From Nocardioides islandensis (GTDB lineage: Bacteria; Actinomycetota; Actinomycetes; Propionibacteriales; Nocardioidaceae), in assembly GCF_015352455.1 (NCBI RefSeq), contig NZ_JADKPN010000014.1, positions 1 to 64,000 of the forward strand: a DNA stretch of 64,000 nucleotides, written 5' to 3'. The notes under the pieces are model-generated. The model made no database searches. It was not told the origin of the DNA and saw only the letters and a list, made by a program, of their open reading frames with translations. Shown here in pieces: positions 43,950 through 53,084 of the stretch. The first letter of the stretch is position 1. The number at the start of each line of letters is the position of its first letter. Made by a program: the position numbers and the translations under genes.

Positions 43950-44757
43950 CCTCGACCGACTTCTTCGTCCCGGCATCTCCCACGCGGCGGCCGATGCCGT
44001 CGAGCCGCCCGACTTCGCGCCCATCGAACGCCGGGGCGTTCGGCGCCGGCGGGCCCACACCGTGCTGGCCGCCGCGGCCGTCGTGGTCGTGCTGCTCGGT
44101 GTCGCAGGCGGCGTCCGGATCTTCGACGCCGACAAGTCCTCGGCTCCCCACGTGGTCGACCAGCCACCGCCGCGGTCGCTCCCGGCCGAGGACGGGGTGG
44201 TCGAACCGGGCACCTACCTGGTGCCGAGCAGCACCTGGTCCACGGTGGACTACACCATCACGTTCCCCGAGGGCTGGAGGGTCCGGGACCAGTACATCTT
44301 CGACGCCAACAGCGAACAGATCGACGAGCTCAGCATCGAACCCTTCGTGGTGACCAAGATCTACGCCGACGCCTGCCAGGGCGAACGCGGCCCCCAGACC
44401 CAGGTAGGACCCGGCGTCGACGACCTGGTCGACGCACTGCTCGCCCAGCCCGGCCCGGCCAAGACCCGCGTGGAGACCACCCTGGGCGGCTACCCGGCCA
44501 CCCGGGTCGACCTACGGGTCCCCGACCGGCTGAAGACCAAGAACTGCTTCGAGGGACCCGGCACCGGAGCCCAGATCTGGCTCAACGGACCCAAGAACTA
44601 CCTGGTCCTCGACCCCAACGGCCTCCTCAGCATCTACGTCGTCGACGTCGACGGCCAACGCGCGGTGTTCACCAGCCAGACCAGACCCGCGTACACCTCC
44701 CCCGAGGACCGGGCCGAGCTGCAACAGGTCCTCGACTCCATCCACATCGAGAAGTAG
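43942..44757 (+). CDS. Membrane-anchored sigma partner
   Basis: The 271-residue protein has a cytoplasmic tail (1-38), one transmembrane helix (about 39-60) and a C-terminal outer domain related to the lipoprotein at 42419. GTG 43942 follows GGAGACTCGCC. The overlap with the sigma gene suggests co-translation and an anti-sigma or sensor role (inferred). It lacks zinc-finger motifs. Confidence 0.75.
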   Translation: MADLDRLLRPGISHAAADAVEPPDFAPIERRGVRRRRAHTVLAAAAVVVVLLGVAGGVRIFDADKSSAPHVVDQPPPRSLPAEDGVVEPGTYLVPSSTWSTVDYTITFPEGWRVRDQYIFDANSEQIDELSIEPFVVTKIYADACQGERGPQTQVGPGVDDLVDALLAQPGPAKTRVETTLGGYPATRVDLRVPDRLKTKNCFEGPGTGAQIWLNGPKNYLVLDPNGLLSIYVVDVDGQRAVFTSQTRPAYTSPEDRAELQQVLDSIHIEK

Positions 44758-44806
44758 CCGGGCGACACTCGAACTGCTGGAACCGGATGTCAGGGTCGGC
44801 CCGACC

Positions 44807-45181
44807 TCAACCGATCTCCGCCTGCTGGTAGGTGGGCGTGAGCTCTTCCCAGCGTCGCTGCCAGCCGGGCGCTCCGGCCTCGGAGCTCCAGCCCTCCGGG
44901 TGGACCGGGCCGGCCACCCCCAGCGACCGACCGAGATCCTCGAGGTGGACCCGCCACCCAGAGGCATGGAAGGGAAGATGCGTCATCGGCAGGCCGCGCT
45001 CCTCGACCACCAGCCGGGTCTTGGCGCCCTCCTCGGTCAGCCACGCCTCGATCTGCCCCTCGTCGTCCGTGCCCGGCTCCGTCGTCAGCAGCAGGTGGCG
45101 GGGCGCGTCGCACGCCTCGATGCGCAGGTGACCGGTCCAGGTGCTCGTGAAGACGACCTGGATCGTGGAACCGACCCCCAT
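44807..45181 (-). pseudogene. SRPBCC (AHSA1-like) protein, N-terminally truncated
   Basis: The 124-residue frame shows the C-terminal two-thirds of an SRPBCC domain (HLRIEACDAPRHLLLTTEPG, then EERGLPMTHLPFHASGWRVHLEDLGRSL). In-frame family-like residues (DDERLARWIARVDGD) continue upstream of the ATG. The usual first 30 or so residues with the E/R-x-x-HP-x-x-VW-x-A start are missing, and no start codon exists in frame before the region becomes unrelated. The gene is likely a 5'-truncated remnant, though a short functional form starting at ATG 45181 cannot be excluded. Confidence 0.6.
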
Positions 45182-45388
45182 GTCGCCGTCGACCCGGGCG
45201 ATCCAGCGCGCCAGACGCTCGTCATCCCTCGAGTCCTGTCGTGGCCTGACTCGGCTCCGAAGTCCGAAGTCCCGGCCCGAGGGCTGAACGGCTGAACGGC
45301 GCAGGCATGCTGTTCAACCCCGATGACTTTCGCCGTGGCCGGCAGTCTGCAGGCCATACCCATGCGTGGCACTCGACTTGGAGGCATC

Positions 45389-46063
45389 GTGAAGCTTCTT
45401 CTCACGTCCGGCGGCATCACGAACACCAGCATCCGCGACGCGCTGGTCGACCTGCTGGGCAAACCGGTCGCCGAGTCGAGCGCGCTCTGCGTCCCGACGG
45501 CGCAGTGGGGGCACCCGAACTGCGGGCCGGTGTCGGTCCGGGGGTTTGCCAGCGGTGCGCCCCCGTGGGGTGGCATGACCTCCATGGAGTGGAAGTCGCT
45601 GGGCCTGCTCGAGCTGACCGCGCTGCCCACGATCGGCCCGGAGCGCTGGGTCCCCTGGGTTCGGGAGGCCGACGTGCTGCTGGTCGACGGCGGCGACGCG
45701 ACGTACCTGTGCCACTGGATGCGGGAGTCCGGTCTGGCCGACCTCCTGCCGTCGCTGCCCGACACGGTCTGGGTGGGGGTCAGCGCCGGCAGCATGGTGA
45801 TGACCCCGCGCATCGGCGATGACTTCGTGAACTGGCCGTCGGCGCCGGACGACCGAACCCTCGGCGTTGTGGACTTCTCGATCTTTCCGCACCTGGACGT
45901 CTTCCCGACCAACACCTTGGCTGAGGCGGAGCGCTGGGCCACCGGCCTGGGCCACCCGGCGTACGTCCTGGATGACCAGAGCGCCATCAAGGTGAGCGAC
46001 GGCACGGTCGAGGTGGTCTCCGAAGGGCAGTGGAGGCTGCTCTCGCCACCGCCGGGCCCGTGA
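45389..46063 (+). CDS. Peptidase S51 family protein, paralogue of the gene at 38184
   Basis: The 224-residue protein is clearly homologous to the one at 38184 throughout (KLLLTSGGITNTSIRDALVDL, VDGGDATYLCHWMRESGLADL, GVSAGSMVMTPRIGDDF, VVSEGQW). GTG 45389 is chosen because GGAGG lies 4 bases upstream; the ATG at 45323 is rejected. The duplication is old enough to show many substitutions. The neighbour upstream is the truncated SRPBCC gene. Confidence 0.85.
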   Translation: MKLLLTSGGITNTSIRDALVDLLGKPVAESSALCVPTAQWGHPNCGPVSVRGFASGAPPWGGMTSMEWKSLGLLELTALPTIGPERWVPWVREADVLLVDGGDATYLCHWMRESGLADLLPSLPDTVWVGVSAGSMVMTPRIGDDFVNWPSAPDDRTLGVVDFSIFPHLDVFPTNTLAEAERWATGLGHPAYVLDDQSAIKVSDGTVEVVSEGQWRLLSPPPGP

Positions 46064-46087
46064 CGACGCGAGCTGGTCGCTGGATGA

Positions 46088-46498
46088 CTACGCGCCGCCG
46101 AGCAGCTCCCCGCGCTCGCGCCAGGACCAGGTGAGCGCCGTCAGTGAGAAGGCCAGCGTGAGCGTCACGATGACGGCCTCGAACACGCCGCCGGCACCCG
46201 TGGCGAAGATGCCGTTCTCGACGTCGTAGAGGAAGTCCATCCCGAAGAGGTAGAGCCCGGCGCTCCCGGACGCGATCAACCAGAACAGGGCGCTCGGCCG
46301 ACGGCGCCGCAGCGTCACCAGCGCACACACACACGCAACGCCGAGCCACGTGTCCGCGAGTGGGAAGGCGTTCTCGAACTCGTAGTAGGCCTGCCGGCTC
46401 TCGCTGGCGATCCAGTCACGCCGGGCGAACCAGAGCGTCCAGTACACGACGTCGAGGACGATCGCGAGGACGAGCATGACCTCGATGGTTCGGCGCAT
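46088..46498 (-). CDS. Small membrane protein of unknown function
   Basis: The 136-residue protein has four hydrophobic helices (about 7-26, 50-65, 70-88, 104-124) and acidic loops such as YYEFENAFPLADTW and DFLYDVENGIF. I do not recognise a function. It is transcribed with, and downstream of, the phosphoesterase. Confidence 0.55.
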   Translation of the reverse strand: MRRTIEVMLVLAIVLDVVYWTLWFARRDWIASESRQAYYEFENAFPLADTWLGVACVCALVTLRRRRPSALFWLIASGSAGLYLFGMDFLYDVENGIFATGAGGVFEAVIVTLTLAFSLTALTWSWRERGELLGGA

Positions 46499-46540
46499 GC
46501 CCGCAGTATCGCGACCCGGCCAGCTGCCCGACCTCCGTGC

Positions 46541-47329
46541 TCACGAGGACAGGGCCCGCCAGTGCGTGGTGACCCGGCCGTCGCCGTGGAGGAAGTGCAG
46601 ACCGTAGCTGGGCGGGGCGTCGTACCAGACGATCGGCAGGTCCTCCTGGTCCAGCGGGACCGTGGAGACCGCGCCACCGCCGACGAGCAGCGGCCGGCCG
46701 GCGAACGTCGAGGCGCCCATGGTGTGCGCGTGGCCGCACAGGGTGGCGCGGACGTGGGGGTGGCGCTCCAGCACCCGGCAGAGGTCGGCGGAGTCGGTGA
46801 GCTTGATCGGGTCCATCAGCGAGATGCCCAGCTCGACGGGCGGGTGGTGCAGCACGACGAACGTCGGCGCGAGGTCGGCGGCCAGCTCGCCGTCCAGCCA
46901 GGCCAGCGTGTCCGGGCCGAGGTACCCAGGGTCCTGGCGCTCGCCGTCGACCTCGTCGATGAGCGAGTCGAGCATCAGGAAGCGGACCCCGTCGACCGTG
47001 TGAGCCCGGTTCGCACGGCCGTCGGGCGAGGCCAGCGGGCCGTCGAGGAAGGCGTCGACGTACGGCGCCCGCACGTCGTGGTTGCCCGGGCTGATGACCA
47101 GCGGGCCCTCCCAGGCGGAGAGCACCTGCACGGCCTCGGCGTACTCCTTCTCGTACCCGTGGTCCGTCACGTCGCCCGAATGCACCAGCACGTCCGGCCG
47201 CGGGTTCATGTGCAGCAGCGCATCCAGCACCCGGCGGGTGCGGTCGGCGGCCTGGCCCGCGTCGTGGCCGAAGTGGGTGTCGGTGACGTGCGCGACGACC
47301 AGGGCGAGGGTGGAGACAGAGCTGGGCAC
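46541..47329 (-). CDS. Metallophosphoesterase, CpdA/Icc-like
   Basis: The 262-residue protein has the metallophosphoesterase motif set: VTDTHFG, HSGDVTDHG, SPGNHDVR, then VLHHPPV and LCGHAHTMG. This order matches the calcineurin-like class III cyclic-nucleotide phosphodiesterase group. A 3',5'-cAMP substrate is plausible but not proven. It starts at GTG 47329. Confidence 0.85.
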   Translation of the reverse strand: MPSSVSTLALVVAHVTDTHFGHDAGQAADRTRRVLDALLHMNPRPDVLVHSGDVTDHGYEKEYAEAVQVLSAWEGPLVISPGNHDVRAPYVDAFLDGPLASPDGRANRAHTVDGVRFLMLDSLIDEVDGERQDPGYLGPDTLAWLDGELAADLAPTFVVLHHPPVELGISLMDPIKLTDSADLCRVLERHPHVRATLCGHAHTMGASTFAGRPLLVGGGAVSTVPLDQEDLPIVWYDAPPSYGLHFLHGDGRVTTHWRALSS

Positions 47330-47372
47330 GGTCTCAGGCTAGGGAAGACCCGACTTCAGTACTGTCCGCTGC

Positions 47373-47948
47373 GTGACACAACGGGGGAACTCGATCTGGC
47401 TGCCGGCCGCGGTCCTGGTGCTGACCGTCGCGCAGCTCGCGGTGGCCGAGTGGGTGCCTGGCATCGAGCGGTTCGCGGACAAGGCCTTCGGCGCGCGGCT
47501 CATCGCGTACCCGGTGATGATGCTGCTGACCCCGGCCATCTGGTGGCTGGTCAACCGGGGCAGGCGCAAGCGCCCGCCGTACGTCGCCTTCGCGCTGATC
47601 ATGCTGCCGTTCCTCGTCGACGTGACCGGCAACAGCCTGGACCTCTACGACACCGTCATCTGGTGGGACGACTTCAACCACTTCGTCAACTGGGTGTTCC
47701 TGTGCCTCGGCCTGGCGCTGGTGATCGCGCCGACGCTGCGGCCGGCGTGGGTGCTGGTCGCGCTGGTGACCGGGTTCGGCTGCGTGCTGGCGCTCGGGTG
47801 GGAGCTGGGCGAGTGGTACACGTTCATCCGCCACGGCACCGAGCTCGACACGGCCTACGAGGACACGCTCGGGGACATGGCGCTCGGCACGCTCGGCAGC
47901 CTGGTCGCCGGCTTCCTCGTCCTCCGTCTCGGCCGCCGGCGCACGTGA
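47373..47948 (+). CDS. DUF2238 (YjdF-like) integral membrane protein
   Basis: The 191-residue protein has about six transmembrane segments and the DUF2238 residues WWDDFNHFVNW, LGWELGEWYTF and TAYEDTLGDMALGTLGSL. The acidic and His residues in the membrane region suggest metal or proton interaction, but function is unknown. Confidence 0.78.
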   Translation: MTQRGNSIWLPAAVLVLTVAQLAVAEWVPGIERFADKAFGARLIAYPVMMLLTPAIWWLVNRGRRKRPPYVAFALIMLPFLVDVTGNSLDLYDTVIWWDDFNHFVNWVFLCLGLALVIAPTLRPAWVLVALVTGFGCVLALGWELGEWYTFIRHGTELDTAYEDTLGDMALGTLGSLVAGFLVLRLGRRRT

Positions 47949-48015
47949 GCACCCGACGACGTGCACGCCGCGGTGGTGCTGCTGGTGGTCGAGCGCGGGC
48001 TCCTATCCTGACCGG

Positions 48016-51000
48016 GTGCCCCCTGCCCTGACCCTCCTGGACGGAGTGTCCTGGCGCGGCCGGGCCATCCCCGGCGACCGGGTCGCGGCGCTGCTCGCGG
48101 CGCTGGTCGCGCGGCCCGAGGGCGTCGCCGACTCCCGGCTGATCGACCTGATCTGGACCGACGACGAGCCGGCGAACCCGACCAAGGCGCTCCAGGTGCT
48201 CGTGTCGCGGGTGCGCACGGCACTCGGGGCGGACGCGGTCGAGCGGTACGACGGCGGGTACCGCCTCGGCGTACCCGCCGACGACGTCGACGCACTCCTC
48301 CTGCGCCGGCTGACCCGCGAAGCCGGAGCGGCGCTGGACGCCGGCGAGGCGTCGAGGGCCGCCGACCTCGCGGCCCGCGCCTCGGTCCTGGACGTGGCGG
48401 GCCCCAGGAACGGCGAGACCGGCGACCACGGGCCTCTCGCCGAGCTCCGGCAGGACGCCGCTGCGGACCGGCGGCGGTCCGAGCGAGTGCTCGGCCTCGC
48501 CCTGGCTGCCGCCGGGCGGGACCAGGAGGCGCTGCCGTACCTGGAGACCGTGCACGCCGCTTCCGTCCACGACACGACCGTGACGGCGGCCCTGCTGCGC
48601 AGCGTGGCCGCCACGTCGGGGGCGGCCGCGGCGCTGGAGCGGTACGAGTCGTACCGCGAGGACCTCGCCGACCGGCTCGGCGTCGACCCTGACCCCGATC
48701 TCCAGCGGCTGCACCGCGAGCTCCTCGTCGCCGACTCCCCGGTGCGCGACGGCGTGCACTTCGACGCCGACACCCTGCTCGGCCGGGAGGAGGACCTCGC
48801 CGACCTGCGGACCGCCGTGCGTCGCAGCCGGCTGGTGTCGGTGATCGGTCCGGGCGGGCTCGGCAAGACGCGGGTCGCGCACGTGCTGGCCCGCGAGGCG
48901 GCGCAGCCGCGGGTGTACTTCGTCGAGCTGGTCGGCGTCACGTCCGGCGACGACGTGGTGGCCGAGGTGGGCGCAGCGCTGGGCGTGCGCGGTTCGGTGA
49001 CCGGGCGGCGTACGTTGACGCCCGCCCAGCTCGCCGACGTCCGCAGCCGGATCGCCGCCGAGCTGGACACCGCCCCGACGCTGCTGGTGCTCGACAACTG
49101 CGAGCACGTGCTGGAGTCGGTGGCCTCGCTGGTCGCGCTGCTGCTCGTCACCACCCGCGACCTGCGCGTGCTCACGACGAGCCGGGCGCCCCTCGGGCTG
49201 GCCGCCGAGCAGGCGGTCGCGCTGCGCCAGCTGGCCGCGGACGACGCGGCCGAGCTGTTCGACCGGCGCGCCCGGGCCGCCCGCGCGGACGCCGACCTGC
49301 CGCGCGACGTCGTCACCGACATCGTCGCCCGCCTGGACGGTCTCCCGCTGGCCATCGAGCTGGCCGCGGCCCGGGTACGGACGATGACGGTGGAGGAGGT
49401 GCGCCGCCGGCTCGACGACCTCTTCGGCCTGCTCCGTTCGCGCGACCGGTCCGCCCCCGAACGACACCGCACCCTGACCGCCGTCATCGAGTGGTCGTGG
49501 GACCTGCTCGACCCCGACGACCAGGACGGGATGGCGCGGCTCTCGGTCTTCCACGACGGCTTCACGAGGGAGACGGCCGTCGCCGTCCTGGGTCGCGACG
49601 GCGCCGACCTCGTCGAGACGCTGGCCGAGCAGTCACTGCTGACCGTCAGCGAAGCCGGCGGCGGGACCCGCTTCCGGATGCTGGAGACCGTCCGCGAGTT
49701 CGCCGCCGAGCGGCTGACGAGCTCCGGCAAGCGCGAGGACACCCAGGCCCGGCAGGGTGCCTGGGCGGCGGCGTACGTCGACCGGTGCTCGACCGACCTG
49801 TTCGGCCCCGACGAGATCGCCGCGGTGGACGCGCTCGCGGTCGAGGAGAACAACCTGGCCGACGTGCTCCGCCGCGCGCTGCGTGACGGCGACCGCGCCC
49901 TCGTCGCCCGGCTGCTGGCCTGCCTGGGCGGGTTCTGGACCATCTCCGGGAACCACCCGCGCATCTTCACGATCGCCGACTCCGCCGAGGCGCTGCTCGT
50001 CGACTGGGACCCGCCCGAGGAGCTCCTGACCACCGCCCAGCTGGTCCTGTCCTGGCTGACGGTCCATCTCAGCTGGATGCCGAACCGCTCGATCGACGGG
50101 CTGCGCGCCACCCTCGAACGCTGGGGCGTCCCGGACCACCCGTGGGCACGGGTGGCGTACGCGATGTTCGTCGAGACGGAGGACGGTCGGCCGGTCGACG
50201 AGCGCGTCGCCGCCATGGCCCGCGAGGCCGACCCGGTGACCGCGCAGATGGGTCTGCTCTGGGCCGCCCTGATCAGCGAGAACTCCAGCGACCTCGCCAG
50301 GTCCGCGGCGTACGCCCGGGAGGGGCTCACGCACCCGCCGCTCACGCCGTACCTCGAGGGAGCGCTGCACGGGCAGCTCGCCCAGCTGGCGATGTCGTCC
50401 GGCGACCACGACAGCGCGGCCCGGCACGCCGACATCGCCGTCCCGATCCTGCGTCGGCTGCACGCGGACGACGACGCGCGGTCGCTGCTGCTGATCGCGT
50501 TCATGAACACCCTGCTCGACGGGGACCTCGACGGCGCGGAGGAGATGCTCGCCGAGCTCGAGGCCGAGAGCGCCGACCCCCGCCTCGGCTCGCAGATGGC
50601 GCTCTGCGCGGCCCGCGCCGAGCTGGCCCTCGTGCGGGGCGACGTGCCGACCGGGCTGCGGTACTTCGACGACGCCCTGACCAGCGTGGCGCCGGTGGAG
50701 GGGCTGGAGTTCGCGGGCATGAGCCCCTGGGTGATGCTCGCCGCGTCCGGGTCGCTGGTGGCCCGGGTGAGGTACGGCTCGACGCCGGCGGACCGGGTCC
50801 GCGCCGCCGAGCTGCGGGACCTCCTGGTCGACCAGCACCTCGAGCACGCCGACAGCGGAGACCTGCCGTACCTCGACTTCCCGCTGAACGGCGTGCTCGT
50901 CGCGGCGGTCGGCGCGTGGGCCGTGTCCGCAGAGTCCCCGGACCTGCGCGACGCCGGCCTGCGGCTGCTCGCCGTCGCGGACAGGTGGGCCTACAACCGC

Positions 51001-51165
51001 AGCTTCCCGGTGATGGCCTGGGACGGCCTGCGCGAGCTGGCCGGACGCAGCAGCCCGGGCCGCCTCGACGCGGTGCTGGCGGAGTACGCCGACCGGCCGC
51101 CGGCCGATCTCGTCGAGGAGGCCCGAGCTCTGCTGCGCCGGACGCGGACTACATCTTCTTCGTGA
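48016..51165 (+). CDS. AfsR/SARP-like transcriptional regulator with BTAD and NTPase domains
   Basis: The 1049-residue protein has an N-terminal winged-helix domain (WRGRAIPGDRVAALLAALVARPEG, ALQVLVSRVRTALG), a BTAD domain (about 90-235), a P-loop NTPase (VIGPGGLGKTRVA near residue 277, then LLVLDNCEHVLES as Walker B) and a long helical TPR-like C terminus. Related proteins activate secondary metabolism or transport genes in response to ATP/NTP state. It is convergent with a DrrAB-type exporter (17-base overlap), which may be its target. GTG 48016 is the start. Confidence 0.85.
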   Translation: MPPALTLLDGVSWRGRAIPGDRVAALLAALVARPEGVADSRLIDLIWTDDEPANPTKALQVLVSRVRTALGADAVERYDGGYRLGVPADDVDALLLRRLTREAGAALDAGEASRAADLAARASVLDVAGPRNGETGDHGPLAELRQDAAADRRRSERVLGLALAAAGRDQEALPYLETVHAASVHDTTVTAALLRSVAATSGAAAALERYESYREDLADRLGVDPDPDLQRLHRELLVADSPVRDGVHFDADTLLGREEDLADLRTAVRRSRLVSVIGPGGLGKTRVAHVLAREAAQPRVYFVELVGVTSGDDVVAEVGAALGVRGSVTGRRTLTPAQLADVRSRIAAELDTAPTLLVLDNCEHVLESVASLVALLLVTTRDLRVLTTSRAPLGLAAEQAVALRQLAADDAAELFDRRARAARADADLPRDVVTDIVARLDGLPLAIELAAARVRTMTVEEVRRRLDDLFGLLRSRDRSAPERHRTLTAVIEWSWDLLDPDDQDGMARLSVFHDGFTRETAVAVLGRDGADLVETLAEQSLLTVSEAGGGTRFRMLETVREFAAERLTSSGKREDTQARQGAWAAAYVDRCSTDLFGPDEIAAVDALAVEENNLADVLRRALRDGDRALVARLLACLGGFWTISGNHPRIFTIADSAEALLVDWDPPEELLTTAQLVLSWLTVHLSWMPNRSIDGLRATLERWGVPDHPWARVAYAMFVETEDGRPVDERVAAMAREADPVTAQMGLLWAALISENSSDLARSAAYAREGLTHPPLTPYLEGALHGQLAQLAMSSGDHDSAARHADIAVPILRRLHADDDARSLLLIAFMNTLLDGDLDGAEEMLAELEAESADPRLGSQMALCAARAELALVRGDVPTGLRYFDDALTSVAPVEGLEFAGMSPWVMLAASGSLVARVRYGSTPADRVRAAELRDLLVDQHLEHADSGDLPYLDFPLNGVLVAAVGAWAVSAESPDLRDAGLRLLAVADRWAYNRSFPVMAWDGLRELAGRSSPGRLDAVLAEYADRPPADLVEEARALLRRTRTTSSS

Positions 51166-51976
51166 AGCCCCGCACCGCGAGCGGGGCGAAGATCGCGATC
51201 ACCGCGAGGCAGCCGACCAGCGCCCAGCCGACCTCGGCGGTCACCTGGCCGGTGTTGGCCAGGTCGCGGAGCGCGGTGACGACGTGCGAGACCGGGTTGA
51301 CCTTGGTGAAGGCCTCCAGCCAGCCCGGCAGGGTGTCGGCCGGCACGAACGCGTTCGACAGGAAGGTCAGCGGGAACATCACCATCAGCGAGTAGGCCTG
51401 CACCGACTGGGCCGTCTTCCCGACGGTGCCGAACCAGGTGAAGATCCAGGCCAGCGACCAGCCGGCGACCACGCCGAGCAGGATGGCGCCCGCCACGCCG
51501 AGCACGCCGCCGCCGGGGCGGTAGCCGATGACCATGCCGGTGCCGAAGGTGAGCACGCCCGCGATCAGGTACCGGATCATGTCGGCGACCATCGGTCCGG
51601 CCAGCGGGGCCACCCGGGAGATCGGGAGGACCTTGAACCGGTCGAAGACGCCCTTGTCCATGTCCTCGCGGATCTGGGTGCCGGTGGCCACGCAGGCGGT
51701 CAGAACTGTCTGCGCGATCAGGCCGGGGATGAGGAGCGGCAGGTAGTTGTCGACGCTGCCGGCGACGGCGCCGCCGAAGATGCCGGCGAACATCGCGGTG
51801 AACAGCAACGGCTGGATGATCACGTCGAAGAACTGCTCCAGGTTGCGGCGCATCTTCAGCGTGGCCCGCCACGCCATGGTCATCGTCTGCCGGACGGTGG
51901 CCTGCAGCCCGACGTGACGGGGCAGCCCAGAGATGGACACCGCGGTCTCGCTGCTGTGAATGGGCAGAGCGGTCAT
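51149..51976 (-). CDS. ABC-2 type transporter permease, DrrB-like
   Basis: The 275-residue protein has six predicted helices and the ABC-2 pattern (EQFFDVIIQPLLFTAMFAGIFGG, ATGTQIREDMDKGVFDRFKVLPISR, MFPLTFLSNAFVPADTLPGWL). Its ATG overlaps the ATPase stop (ATGA). With DrrA it would form an exporter for drugs or metabolites. Confidence 0.9.
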   Translation of the reverse strand: MTALPIHSSETAVSISGLPRHVGLQATVRQTMTMAWRATLKMRRNLEQFFDVIIQPLLFTAMFAGIFGGAVAGSVDNYLPLLIPGLIAQTVLTACVATGTQIREDMDKGVFDRFKVLPISRVAPLAGPMVADMIRYLIAGVLTFGTGMVIGYRPGGGVLGVAGAILLGVVAGWSLAWIFTWFGTVGKTAQSVQAYSLMVMFPLTFLSNAFVPADTLPGWLEAFTKVNPVSHVVTALRDLANTGQVTAEVGWALVGCLAVIAIFAPLAVRGFTKKM

Positions 51977-53010
51977 CGGATCTCCTCGGAGGTCTCGTTG
52001 TCGTCGTTGTCGTGGGTGTCGTGGCCGGTCAGCGCGAGGAACACCTCGTCGAGAGACGGCTTGGCCACGGCGACGGACTCGATGGCGATGCCGGCCTCGC
52101 GGAGGGCGAGGAGGACGTCGACGGCCTGGTCGCTGCGGCTCAGGGCCACGGTGAGGCGGCGCGCCTCGGGCGTGGGCACGGCCTGCTCGTCGAGCAGCCG
52201 CTGCACGATGCCGGCCGCGCGCTCGAGGTCGGCCGGGTCGGCCGTCTGCACCTGGAGCGAGGAGCCGCCGATGGAGGACTTGAGCTCGTCCGGCGTACCG
52301 AGCGCGACGGTCCTGCCGCGGTCGATCACCTGGATCCGGTCGGCCAGCTGGTCGGCCTCGTCGAGGTACTGCGTGGTCAGCAGGACGGTGCTGCCGTCCC
52401 GGACCAGGCCGCGGATGGTCTCCCACATCTGCCCACGCGTGCGCGGGTCGAGCCCGGTCGTGGGCTCGTCGAGGAAGATCAGCGGCGGTCGGGTGATCAG
52501 GCTGACGGCCAGGTCGAGCCGACGGCGCATGCCGCCGGAGAACTGCTTGATCGGCTTGTTCGCGGCCTCGGTGAGGTCGAACGACTCGAGCAGCTCCTCG
52601 GCCTTGCGCCGGGACTCGGCGCGGCCGACGCCCTGGAGGCGGCCGAAGAGGACGAGGTTCTCGGTGGCCGTGAGCAGCTCGTCGACCGAGGCGTACTGCC
52701 CGGTCACGCCGAGCAGCTGGCGCACGACGTGCGGCTCGCGGCGGACGTCGACGCCGAAGATGGTCGCCTCGCCGTCGTCGATCGGCAGCAGGGTCGCGAG
52801 CATGGAGAGCGTGGTGGTCTTGCCGGCGCCGTTCGGGCCGAGGACGCCGAAGACCTCGCCGCGCCGGACGGAGAGGTCGATCCCGTCCACGGCACGCATG
52901 TCGCCGAACTGCTTGACGAGACCACGGGCGTCGACGGCGAGGTCACTGCCGGAGCTCGCGGCCGGGGTGCGAGTGAGAGGTGCTGCGGTGGCAGCAGTTG
53001 CAGAAGTCAT
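51973..53010 (-). CDS. ABC transporter ATP-binding protein, DrrA-like
   Basis: The 345-residue ATPase has Walker A GPNGAGKTT near residue 59, Q-loop, signature FSGGMRRRLDLAV, Walker B LIFLDEPTTGLD and an H-loop-like TTQYLDEADQLADRI, followed by the DrrA-type C-terminal domain (about 240-345). This is the daunorubicin-resistance family. It is co-transcribed with the DrrB permease. Confidence 0.92.
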   Translation of the reverse strand: MTSATAATAAPLTRTPAASSGSDLAVDARGLVKQFGDMRAVDGIDLSVRRGEVFGVLGPNGAGKTTTLSMLATLLPIDDGEATIFGVDVRREPHVVRQLLGVTGQYASVDELLTATENLVLFGRLQGVGRAESRRKAEELLESFDLTEAANKPIKQFSGGMRRRLDLAVSLITRPPLIFLDEPTTGLDPRTRGQMWETIRGLVRDGSTVLLTTQYLDEADQLADRIQVIDRGRTVALGTPDELKSSIGGSSLQVQTADPADLERAAGIVQRLLDEQAVPTPEARRLTVALSRSDQAVDVLLALREAGIAIESVAVAKPSLDEVFLALTGHDTHDNDDNETSEEIR

Positions 53011-53084
53011 GGGAAGACCATCCCGGCCCCCGGTTTCACCGTGGTTGCACGGCGCTCCCGCACGGTTTCACGGGGTGGTCCCGG

